64,000 nucleotides of DNA from Sphingobacterium thalpophilum (GTDB taxonomy: Bacteria > Bacteroidota > Bacteroidia > Sphingobacteriales > Sphingobacteriaceae). The notes under the pieces were generated by a model that was not told the DNA's origin, did not search any database, and was given only the letters and a program-made list of their open reading frames with translations. This document shows, one piece after another, positions 33,705 to 42,029 of the stretch (position 1 is its first letter; every line of letters starts with the position of its first letter). Location of the stretch: assembly GCF_038396785.1 (NCBI RefSeq), contig NZ_CP151087.1:4898001-4962000 (forward strand). The letters run 5' to 3'. A program made the translations under genes and the position numbers.

Positions 33705-35780
33705 ATGATTAGAAAGATCATTTTAGGTACGTATTGTTTTCTTAGTTTAATTTTATTTGTCTTTCCGACAAGTGCCCAGCAGCCTATGGACGAAATCAAT
33801 GGGCTACTGGATCGTTGGCACAAAACTTCGGGTGAGGTAAAGTATGGTCCATTTTTGAATGTTATTGCTTCAGATGGCGTTATTTTGGGTACTGATCATG
33901 ATGAAAGGTGGGATAAAGCCCATGCGGAGAAGTTCAGCGATCAATATTTCAATCCCAAAAATGCCTGGACTTACACCTATGACAAGCGGCATATCAGCTT
34001 TAATGCCGATAGCACGACGGCCTGGTTTGATGAAACGTTTAAGATCAATACCAAGTCCTTTCGTGGCGTGGGCGTATTAAGTAAGCAGGACAATGAATGG
34101 AAGCTTCGTCAATACAGCATGTCCATGTCGGCACCTTATGCGGATGTGAAAGCGGCCGTAGGTGGAAAGGCAGGTCAGAAAATTCACAGTAACCTGTTAT
34201 TGGTGATGGTGCTGTTTTTCTTTATGGCTATGTTATTTGTGCTGAGCCAACGCCTCAAGATCTCTTACCCCATTCTGTTGGTTATTGGCTGACTTGTGAT
34301 CTCGTTGATCCCAGGGGCACCTGTCATAAGTGTTGATCCCGATATCGTGTTTATGGTATTTTTGCCACCCTTGCTTTTTGAAGCGGCCTGGTATACCAAT
34401 TGGGGGAATTTTCTAAAGTGGCGACGGTCTATTTTTATCATGGGCTTTGGTTTGGTCTTCTTCACATCGCTGGCGATTGCCTACTTTTCGGTCAGTATTA
34501 TTCCGGGATTTACCTTGGCGCTGGGCTTTTTACTGGGTGGGATTATCTCTCCTCCAGATGCCGTGGCTGCTAGTTCTGTCCTGAAAGGGGTAAGTATTCC
34601 GAAACGTGGAATTGCGATATTGGAAGGGGAAAGCCTAGTGAATGATGCAGCCTCATTGACGGTATTTAGATTTGCATCCATTGCGATTCTTACTGGCCAG
34701 TTTGTGATGAGCAATGCGACGACGCAGTTTCTGATGTTATCGGTCATGGGGGTTGTCGTTGGTCTGGTCATCGGTCACATCCTCTATATATTCCTACGTT
34801 ATGTTGCTAAGTCGTCGAGTATTTCAACACCCATAACCCTTATTGCACCTTACCTGATGTATATTGTTGCGGAGCATTTTGAGTAGTCGGGGGTCTTGGC
34901 CGTGGTTAGTGGCGGATTGTTTCTTTCCTTCCGGGCAGGGGATTACCTCAACTATCATACACGGATCCAAACCAAAGAAGTGTGGGCGACAGTGGGTTTT
35001 CTCTTAAATGGATTTGTCTTTATCCTCATTGGACTTGAACTCCCGGTGATCATCAATGGTTTGGGGGAATACTCCATGGAGGAAGCTATTGATTATGCAT
35101 TGGCGATTTGTGTAATTGTTATAGTTTTGCGATTAATCGCCGTTTATCTTTCGGCTTTTGTTCCCAGGATATTGTTCAAACGGGTCCGCATCAAGGAAAA
35201 GAGTCCAGGATGGAAATTGCCGCTTGTCGTTGGCTGGGCCGGTATGCGCGAAGTGGTTTCTTTGGCATCAGCATTGGCAATACCATTGACTTTATATGAT
35301 GGAACAGCCTTCCCACACCGTAACCTGATTTTATTCATTACATTTGTGGTTATTTTAGTGACGCTTGTTTTTCAGGGGCTTACATTGCCTTTGTTGATTA
35401 AATTGATAAAAATTGAAGAGGTCGATGAGCAAGCTTCGATGGAAGAACAGATCGATGAGATTCGGGTACGTCTTGGCAAAGAATCTATTGCGTATCTGGA
35501 TAAACATTACGCAAAGGAAATGCTGGAGCATGAGACAATCGCCCGTGTTAAAGAGCAGATTATCCGGAGCGTAAATGCATCGGAACGAGCAAAAGAGGAG
35601 GATACCCGTGCGCAGCTTTCTGCAGTAAGGGGGCTCTATAATAAAATTATGTTGGAACTTTTAGCGCTACGTCGTGACGGTCTGTACAAGATCAAAGAAA
35701 GTAAGGCTTTTGACAGTGATGTTATTAAAGAGATCGAGTATTCCCTGGATTTGGAAGAATCGCGTTTGTCGCGCAAGTAG
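33705..35780 (+). pseudogene. SnoaL-like domain fused to CPA1 Na+/H+ antiporter, with two in-frame stops
   Basis: One reading frame of 692 codons interrupted only by TGA at 34290 and TAG at 34884. Residues 1-25 form a signal peptide (ILGTYCFLSLILFVF, ending SAQQ), about 27-155 a SnoaL/DUF4440-like domain (GFLxVIASDGVILG-like core, DERWDKAHAEKF), and from about 165 a cation:proton antiporter starts: KISYPILLVIG, IVFMVFLPPLLFEAAW, SPPDAVAASSVLKG, LEGESLVNDAASL, then VVGWAGMREVVSLASALAIP after the second stop, and a cytoplasmic tail to 35780. The stops hit conserved membrane segments (a likely Gly and a residue after HFE), so the protein is probably broken; sequencing error or read-through are alternatives. 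Confidence 0.8.
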
Positions 35781-35834
35781 TTGTTTATAAACGAGTAAAT
35801 CTCGGTTTTTTGCTCGTCGCAACCTAGTGTTGGC

Positions 35835-35922
35835 GTTGCAAGAAATGCGCTTAGTCGAGCAAAAAATAGTGCGCTAGTGTTGTAAGAAATAGCGTGCAGA
35901 GGTGCAAAAAATAGCGAATTTA
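35835..35922. repeat. Tandem repeat, about four units of 21-23 bases
   Basis: Units start near 35835, 35856, 35879 and 35901, each with a core like GCAAGAAATAGCG or GCAAAAAATAGCG. TTTTTTGCTCG at 35806-35816 is an exact inverted copy of the start of the second unit (35856-35866). The last unit runs into the end of the next gene. Confidence 0.6.
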
Positions 35923-35949
35923 GCTTATAATGCTAAATTCGCTATTTTG
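35905..35949. terminator. Bidirectional terminator overlapping the BNR gene's end
   Basis: A long AT-rich stem (about 35905-35924 with 35932-35949) with a 7-base loop. It lies between convergent units and includes the last codons of the gene on the minus strand. Confidence 0.65.
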
Positions 35950-36947
35950 CCTTTATCGCCCACTAAAAATATCGCTCGACCTTTTTTTGCCTTTTGGACG
36001 GCATTGAAACTTTCCTTTCCAATAGGCGTCCAGTTTTTTCCGCCGTCATTCGATAGGTCTGTACCCGAAGTGCCCGTGCTGATCAGCTGTTTTTTTGAAA
36101 GATAAATAACGGCCGACTTAAAGCCAGCGGGTGCTGTCTGTGGTGCAGACCATGTTTTGCCGCCATCGTTGGTTAGCAGGCTATTTTTGTCTTTGTTTTT
36201 ATCCGCCTTGTAATCGCCACCGACGACAATACCCGTTTTTGATGTGTTAAATGCGACAGAAAAAGGGCCGGTGCTATTTGTGCCCTGAATGATGGGGCAG
36301 CTGTAACGTTGCCATGTGTTACCCTGATCCTTGCTGCTGTAGATATTGGAAACTGTCCCACCTGTGGCAATCCAATATGTTCCGCTGTTATCGCAATATA
36401 TTGATGTTCCACTGGCTGCAAAACCGGCCTCGCCATCGGTAATGGTAAAGTGCATATTCGGGGATATATCTTTCCAGGACCTTCCGAAATCGGTGCTTTT
36501 CAATAGCGGCATTTTTCCCTGAATGGCGTCGCCAAAGGCAATGCCGACCCCTTTTGATGTAAAAGCAAAACCGTCATAAAATATTTCGGGCCGCTTGTCA
36601 TTGAATACTTCTTTCCAGCTTCGACCGCCGTCATGGGTACTTAAGATGATGGCAGGGGAACCGGCAGATATAATTAAGGCTTCATTCTCATCAAATGCTT
36701 CGATATCTCTAAAATCTGTTTTTTCGTAGCCAATTGGATTGACCCACTGCCAGTTTTTTCCGGCATCGGTGCTGAGCCCGACGGTACCGTTGCTTCCGCT
36801 TACCCATACCGTTGTATCATCGACCACGCTTAGGCCTCTGTAGCTGCTGTTTCGCTCTTGATTTACAAGGTTAATGGTTGTTTGTTGAGCGTTCAGATGG
36901 CCCAGGAACAAGATGTGGGTAATAAAAATCAGAAATAAAGGTTTCAT
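35925..36947 (-). CDS. Secreted YCF48/BNR-type beta-propeller protein
   Basis: A 340-residue exported protein: signal peptide LFLIFITHILFLGHLNA, then six Asp-box repeats of the form S-x-D-x-G-x-x-W (STDAGKNW, STHDGGRSW, STDFGRSW, SSKDQGNTW, TNDGGKTW, SNDGGKNW), spread over the protein and fitting a propeller of the YCF48/sialidase-like kind. The biological role is unknown. The last codons lie in a terminator stem. Thirteen bases separate it from the upstream membrane protein gene, so they may form one operon. Confidence 0.8.
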   Translation of the reverse strand: MKPLFLIFITHILFLGHLNAQQTTINLVNQERNSSYRGLSVVDDTTVWVSGSNGTVGLSTDAGKNWQWVNPIGYEKTDFRDIEAFDENEALIISAGSPAIILSTHDGGRSWKEVFNDKRPEIFYDGFAFTSKGVGIAFGDAIQGKMPLLKSTDFGRSWKDISPNMHFTITDGEAGFAASGTSIYCDNSGTYWIATGGTVSNIYSSKDQGNTWQRYSCPIIQGTNSTGPFSVAFNTSKTGIVVGGDYKADKNKDKNSLLTNDGGKTWSAPQTAPAGFKSAVIYLSKKQLISTGTSGTDLSNDGGKNWTPIGKESFNAVQKAKKGRAIFLVGDKGKIANLAL

Positions 36948-36960
36948 GTGATTATACTTT

Positions 36961-37434
36961 TTATTTAAACAAATCTACTCGTCTTTTTGAAACTTTTCCT
37001 TGTTTTTTTAAGATTGTTTTGCGGAGCTGAAGAAATCCAACCGTCATTTTTCTCGGTGATTTAAAATAAGGAATGCTCAATACGACCAACAGCGCAATGC
37101 AGGCGGAAGTGCCGAGAGCTCCGCCATAACCAGTAAAAAATTTACTGGTATTGAGCAGTATTGTCGTGAAAATAACGCCAGCTAGAGCCAAACCGAAATA
37201 GGTTGATAACTGGTTTTTGGAGACCATGCCTATAAATGACGCGCCTATAAAAATAGGGGGGATGTACTGTGCGAGATAAGGAGAAACACTTTGTGGGAAG
37301 AAGTGAAGGAAACCTGCGACAACTAAGGTCAGCATTGCGGATGAGCGCACTGCCCCTTGGTGAAATTTGGTGTTGACATAGTATGTCGCCGTGCTCCCGA
37401 TGATGCCAACTAGGTATAAAATGAATGTTTCCAT
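36961..37434 (-). CDS. Small integral membrane protein, paralogue of its neighbour
   Basis: A 157-residue protein with about five hydrophobic helices and a basic C-terminal tail (LKKQGKVSKRRVDLFK). It shares a pattern with the next gene: a-TYY-N start of a helix, YLxxYIPPIFIGASFIGM, IFTTILL and GGALGTSA. I do not recognise a family. One base separates it from the upstream gene, so the pair are made together and may form a hetero-oligomer. Confidence 0.65.
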   Translation of the reverse strand: METFILYLVGIIGSTATYYVNTKFHQGAVRSSAMLTLVVAGFLHFFPQSVSPYLAQYIPPIFIGASFIGMVSKNQLSTYFGLALAGVIFTTILLNTSKFFTGYGGALGTSACIALLVVLSIPYFKSPRKMTVGFLQLRKTILKKQGKVSKRRVDLFK

Positions 37435-37435
37435 A

Positions 37436-37993
37436 TTACTTAAAAATATATAACAGCAGGTATGTCAATGAAACACCCAGGAAGGCCAATGTTCCTAGTT
37501 TACCGCCGACACCATTCAATAGACTTTTCGATACAACCAGAAAGATCGCTGTAAAAATACTGGCGGCTAAAATAAAAGAGAATCCATGAGCCACCTGCGC
37601 ATTGGACATTCCTACAAATGCACCGCAATAAATTGCTGCAGGGAGGTGGGGCAGATAAGTTGAATTTTTGTTGATATTTGGAATAAAAGAGGCTATGGTA
37701 CCTGTCAGCGCTGCCCCCAATACAGGGCCCAAACCGAAGATCTGATTGAAATAGTAGGATGCAATCGCCCCTATAGGTACCCAAAGGGCAATTTTGATCG
37801 ATTCATATTCATGCCTGTGATGATGAATGGGCGACCTGAGGTAACTGTATAAAATCAGTAAGGACAATAGGCCGATAAAAGCCAATACAATATAAGAATG
37901 TGTATTTTCTACAAAGATGGCCACTAAAAAAAGGGCCTGAATGACAAATAATAAGCAGATGCTTATTATCCTAAATTTCTGCCGGGCTTGCAT
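37436..37993 (-). CDS. Small integral membrane protein with His-rich loop, paralogue of its neighbour
   Basis: A 185-residue protein with two extra N-terminal helices (IISICLLFVIQALFLVAIFV, YIVLAFIGLLSLLILYSYL), a charged His cluster HHHRHEYE, and then a region like the 157-residue neighbour: ASYYFNQIFGLG, HLPAAIYCGAFVGM, IFTAIFL and GGKLGTLA. The function is unknown. The GGxLGT motif and the paired organisation suggest a dedicated membrane unit. It is the first gene of the small operon that runs into the BNR gene. Confidence 0.65.
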   Translation of the reverse strand: MQARQKFRIISICLLFVIQALFLVAIFVENTHSYIVLAFIGLLSLLILYSYLRSPIHHHRHEYESIKIALWVPIGAIASYYFNQIFGLGPVLGAALTGTIASFIPNINKNSTYLPHLPAAIYCGAFVGMSNAQVAHGFSFILAASIFTAIFLVVSKSLLNGVGGKLGTLAFLGVSLTYLLLYIFK

Positions 37994-38020
37994 TTAAACA
38001 AATTTAGGCAAAGGTACTGA

Positions 38021-39043
38021 TTATTTGTCTATTCTATTGGTAGATTTTCTTTTTATCAATATGGGATCAAGAACAATCTGTTCGATTGCTTCGTACGGAC
38101 TTTTTTGTTTAACCATTTTCAGAAAGAGTTTTGCACATTCTTCCCCCATTTTGTTGGCCTGTTGATCAATACTTGATAGTGTAGGGGTGATAAAGGAAGA
38201 AAAGGTCTGGTTTGCAAAACCGATCACTCCTGTCGCTGGAATGGCAATATTTGCAGTTTTTAATGCCTGTATAATTCCCACGGCTGTAAAGTCATCACCA
38301 CCAATAAAGGCGTCCGGTTGGATTACAGATTTTAGAATCTGTTCGGTTCCTTTGATGCCGGCTTCAATGGATAAGTCGCCACGAATGATAAAGTCTTTCT
38401 GCGGGGAAATCTGCGCATCTTTTAAGGCTGCTTCGAAACCATGGAAACGATCCTGGAAAATAGCGATTTCTTTGTCCGTTGTGATAAAGGCAATGTTTTT
38501 GTAACCCTGTTCGAGCAGGTGCTGTGTTGCAAGGTAGCCTGCTTTAAAATCGTCAAGTTTGACCACAGGAGCAGGAATATCTTTATGGGTACGGTCAAAA
38601 ATAACCAGGCATTTGCGCTGATTGATCACTTCCTGAAAATGCTGGGTTTCCTGCGTCTCCAGCGACAACGAAGCAATGATGCCGTCTACCTGAGCTTCAA
38701 GTAAGGTCTTCACGCCATTGACTTCATCTTCAAAAGATTCATTCGATTGATAAAGCAATAGGCTGTAGTTGTGTTTTTTTAACTCTTTTTCAATGCTATG
38801 CACGGCTTCTGCAAAAAAATGAATTTGCATGGTAGGAACAATGACACCGATGGTATTGGACTTGCCCGAGGAAAGAGAAGAGGCCAACTTATTGACGCTG
38901 TAATTCAATTCCTTTGCTTTGTCTAACACCAGTTTTCGTGTCGCCTCACTGATCGTAGGCACATTATTCAGTGCGCGCGATACGGTAGAGACTGTCACTC
39001 CAAGCGCACGGGCTATATCATAAATTGTCGTTTTTTTATTCAC
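38021..39043 (-). CDS. LacI-family repressor, probable XylR
   Basis: A 340-residue LacI-type regulator. The N-terminal helix-turn-helix is TTIYDIARALGVTVSTVSRALNN-like (residues 4-26), followed by the hinge ELNYSVNKLASSLSSGK and a periplasmic-binding-like sensor domain. It is divergent from xylB and xylA and a perfect LacI-type operator lies in their shared region, so D-xylose or xylulose is the likely inducer. Confidence 0.87.
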   Translation of the reverse strand: MNKKTTIYDIARALGVTVSTVSRALNNVPTISEATRKLVLDKAKELNYSVNKLASSLSSGKSNTIGVIVPTMQIHFFAEAVHSIEKELKKHNYSLLLYQSNESFEDEVNGVKTLLEAQVDGIIASLSLETQETQHFQEVINQRKCLVIFDRTHKDIPAPVVKLDDFKAGYLATQHLLEQGYKNIAFITTDKEIAIFQDRFHGFEAALKDAQISPQKDFIIRGDLSIEAGIKGTEQILKSVIQPDAFIGGDDFTAVGIIQALKTANIAIPATGVIGFANQTFSSFITPTLSSIDQQANKMGEECAKLFLKMVKQKSPYEAIEQIVLDPILIKRKSTNRIDK

Positions 39044-39072
39044 GCTCCAAAGTAAATAATTTTATTTAATAT

Positions 39073-39103
39073 TTTGATAATTCAGAAACATGCCCTACTT
39101 TTA
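39073..39103 (+). promoter_or_regulatory. Promoter of the xylose operon
   Basis: TTTG at 39073-39076 and TACTTTTA at 39096-39103 with a 19-base spacer (TTG-N19-TAnnTTTA). The operator begins at the next base. Confidence 0.6.
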
Positions 39104-39117
39104 TGCAACCGGTTGCA
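39104..39117. promoter_or_regulatory. LacI-type operator of the xylose operon
   Basis: TGCAACCGGTTGCA is a perfect 14-bp palindrome with a central CG, the usual form of LacI-family operators. It directly follows the -7 box, where a bound repressor would block transcription initiation. Confidence 0.75.
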
Positions 39118-39163
39118 GTATAAGGCCGATGTTGTTTTTTATAACCAATTAGAATTGATTACC

Positions 39164-40648
39164 ATGTATTTATTAGGTATAGACGTAGGTACTTCTTCCG
39201 TAAAAGTTTCAATTGTTGAGGCATCTTCACAACGTAAGGTTTGCTCAGTGCAATATCCGGACGTAGAAGCTCCTATCATTACGTTGGAGCCCAATTGGGC
39301 TGAACAGAACCCGCTCGATTGGTGGGACTACTTTAAACAGGCTCTGTTGAAGGCAAACAGGCTGGGCCTGTATGACCCCAAAGCAATTTCGGCCATTGGT
39401 ATTGCCTACCAGATGCACGGTTTAGTTGTGGTCGATAAAGATCAGCATGTGTTGCGAAATGCCATTATCTGGTGCGACAGCAGGGCTGTTGAATTGGGAA
39501 ATATCGCTTTTGAAGAAATCGGAAGGTCTTTCAATCTGAGTCATCATCTGAATTCACCCGGTAATTTTACAGCGTCAAAGTTGGCCTGGGTAAAAGCAAA
39601 CGAGCCGGAAATTTATGAAAAAATAGATAAGATCATGTTGCCGGGGGATTTCATCGCTATGAAACTTTCGGGGCAGGTGACGACTTCCATCTCAGCCTTG
39701 TCTGAGGGGATATTCTGGGATTTCAAGGATAATGTATTGTCGCGTACGATTATGGATTATTATGGCTTTGATGATCATCTTATTCCTGAGATCTTACCTG
39801 TGTTTTCAACGCATGGTCAAATTAAAGCCGCTGTTGCTGAAGAACTTGGGCTATCCAGTACAGTGACCATCAATTATAAAGCCGGCGACCAGCCCAACAA
39901 TGCACTTTCGCTGAATGTCCTTCAACCTGGCGAAGTTGCTGCGACGGCTGGCACTTCAGGGGTGATCTATGGCGTCAGTGACAAACTGATCGCCGACCGC
40001 GAATCGCGCGTAAATACATTTGCCCATGTGAATTATCAGGAGAATGATATCCGGACAGGTGTACTGCTCTGTATCAATGGAACAGGCATTATGAATAGCT
40101 GGGGGAGACGTTTGTTGGGCCACGATTTGTCTTATGAGCAGATTAATGCGATGGCTGGCGCATCTCCTATCGGTAGCAAAGGATTGCAGGTTATCCCATT
40201 TGGCAACGGTGCCGAACGGATGCTCAACAACCAAACTGTTGGGGCTTCAATTTCGGCGATAGATTTGAATAGGCATGAGACAAGCGATATGCTGCGTGCT
40301 ATACAGGAAGGTATTGCATTTGCTTTTCGCTATGGTTTGGATATCATGCGCGAAAATAATCTGCATCCAAATATGATTCGTGCAGGTTATGCGAATTTAT
40401 TCTTGAGCTCCGTTTTCAGGGAGTCATTTGTGGGGGCCACTGACGTTCCTGTAGAAATCTTTAATCATGATGGCAGTATTGGTGCCGCTCTTGGAGCAGG
40501 TATAGGAAGTGGGTATTATGCCGATTTTACAGAAGCTTTTCGTTCTTTGAAACCGGTTTATACAGTGGAACCTCAATTTGTAGCGCAATATGAGGAGCAC
40601 TATCAGCAATGGAAGGAATTATTAAACAAACAAATAAATAACAAATAA
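39164..40648 (+). CDS. xylB: Xylulokinase
   Basis: A 494-residue FGGY-family kinase that phosphorylates D-xylulose. MYLLGIDVGTSSVKVS holds the N-terminal phosphate loop; IGIAYQMHGLVVVD, RNAIIWCDSRAVELG with the catalytic Asp region and AGDQPNNALS are seen in order, and the C-terminal GSIGAALGAGIGSG completes the ATPase fold. The ATG at 39164 lies after the promoter and operator; earlier in-frame ATG codons do not. xylA starts one base after its stop. Confidence 0.92.
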   Translation: MYLLGIDVGTSSVKVSIVEASSQRKVCSVQYPDVEAPIITLEPNWAEQNPLDWWDYFKQALLKANRLGLYDPKAISAIGIAYQMHGLVVVDKDQHVLRNAIIWCDSRAVELGNIAFEEIGRSFNLSHHLNSPGNFTASKLAWVKANEPEIYEKIDKIMLPGDFIAMKLSGQVTTSISALSEGIFWDFKDNVLSRTIMDYYGFDDHLIPEILPVFSTHGQIKAAVAEELGLSSTVTINYKAGDQPNNALSLNVLQPGEVAATAGTSGVIYGVSDKLIADRESRVNTFAHVNYQENDIRTGVLLCINGTGIMNSWGRRLLGHDLSYEQINAMAGASPIGSKGLQVIPFGNGAERMLNNQTVGASISAIDLNRHETSDMLRAIQEGIAFAFRYGLDIMRENNLHPNMIRAGYANLFLSSVFRESFVGATDVPVEIFNHDGSIGAALGAGIGSGYYADFTEAFRSLKPVYTVEPQFVAQYEEHYQQWKELLNKQINNK

Positions 40649-40649
40649 G

Positions 40650-41978
40650 ATGAATATTATCAAAGGGAAAAAGGAATTTTTCAAAGGCGTTGGCCAAATT
40701 CAATTCGAAGGAAAAGACAGCACAAATCCATTGGCTTTCCGTTATTATAATCCAAAACAAATTGTTGGTGGCAAGACCATGGAAGAGTATTTTAAATTTG
40801 CCTGTTCATACTGGCATTCTTTCAACGGTAACGGATCTGATCCATTTGGCGGACCGACACATCAATTTCCATGGGATGAAAGCAACGACGTAATCATGAG
40901 GGCAAAAGATAAAATGGATGCAGCATTCGAATTTATCAGTAAAATAAATATCCCCTATTATTGCTTTCATGATGTGGACTTAGTTGATTATTCGGATAAT
41001 GTGGTTGAAAATGAAAAACGTCTGTCAACTATCGTTGATTATGCGAAGGAAAAACAACAGGAAAGCGGTATAAAATTGCTTTGGGGAACAGCCAACCTTT
41101 TTAGCCATAAACGCTACATGAATGGAGCTGCAACTAACCCTGATTTTCATGTTCTTGCACATGGTGGAGCACAGGTCAAGGCAGCCTTGGACGCAACGAT
41201 TGCTCTTGGTGGTGAAAATTATGTTTTCTGGGGTGGAAGAGAGGGGTATATGAGCCTTTTAAATACCAATATGAAGCGTGAGCAGGAACATCTTGCACAG
41301 TTTTTACACATGGCCAAGGATTATGCCCGCAAAAATGGTTTCAAAGGAACTTTCTTTATCGAGCCGAAACCATGTGAGCCTACAAAACATCAATACGATT
41401 ATGATGCGGCTACTGTGCTGGGCTTCCTGCGTCAGTATAATCTTTTGGAAGATTTTAAATTAAATTTAGAGGTAAACCATGCCACATTGGCCGGACATAC
41501 GTTCCAGCATGAGCTACAGGTTGCTGTAGATGCAGGTAAATTGGGCTCCATTGATGCTAACCGCGGTGATTATCAAAATGGATGGGATACGGATCAATTT
41601 CCGAATGATATTAATGAATTGACCGAAGCCATGTTGATTATTTTAGAAGGTGGTGGATTCCAAGGTGGAGGTGTGAATTTTGATGCCAAAATACGCCGCA
41701 ACTCGACAGATCCTGAAGATTTGTTTTATGCACATATCGGTGGTATGGATCTTTTTGCACGCGCGCTTGTTACGGCAGATCGTATCCTGCAAGACTCGGA
41801 TTACAAAAAAATACGGGCCGATCGTTATGCTTCTTTTGATACAGGTCATGGTGCATCATTTGAAGAACGAACACTGACCCTGGAGAACTTAAGGGATTTA
41901 GCTGTGGAATTAGGAGAACCAAAAACGATTAGCGGTAAGCAGGAGTATTTAGAAAATTTGGTCAATAGATATATATAG
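40650..41978 (+). CDS. xylA: Xylose isomerase
   Basis: A 442-residue class II xylose isomerase (D-xylose to D-xylulose), a metal-dependent TIM barrel. YYCFHDVDLVDY carries the catalytic His-Asp pair; VFWGGREGYMSLLNT, FIEPKPCEPTKHQYD, NHATLAGHTFQHEL and GSIDANRGDYQNGWDTDQFP bear metal ligands. It acts with xylB in the same operon. Confidence 0.96.
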   Translation: MNIIKGKKEFFKGVGQIQFEGKDSTNPLAFRYYNPKQIVGGKTMEEYFKFACSYWHSFNGNGSDPFGGPTHQFPWDESNDVIMRAKDKMDAAFEFISKINIPYYCFHDVDLVDYSDNVVENEKRLSTIVDYAKEKQQESGIKLLWGTANLFSHKRYMNGAATNPDFHVLAHGGAQVKAALDATIALGGENYVFWGGREGYMSLLNTNMKREQEHLAQFLHMAKDYARKNGFKGTFFIEPKPCEPTKHQYDYDAATVLGFLRQYNLLEDFKLNLEVNHATLAGHTFQHELQVAVDAGKLGSIDANRGDYQNGWDTDQFPNDINELTEAMLIILEGGGFQGGGVNFDAKIRRNSTDPEDLFYAHIGGMDLFARALVTADRILQDSDYKKIRADRYASFDTGHGASFEERTLTLENLRDLAVELGEPKTISGKQEYLENLVNRYI

Positions 41979-42029
41979 TTCTAAAAATATTTCTATATTA
42001 GGCGATCAAATTAAACCAATTACCAATAC

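Noticed and set aside
35803..35922. Possible CRISPR array
   Set aside because: Units are only 21-23 bases with no spacers and no cas genes are near; a plain tandem repeat.
39074..39163. Upstream extension of xylB by 30 codons
   Set aside because: It would start before the promoter and operator; the ATG at 39164 gives the normal FGGY kinase start.
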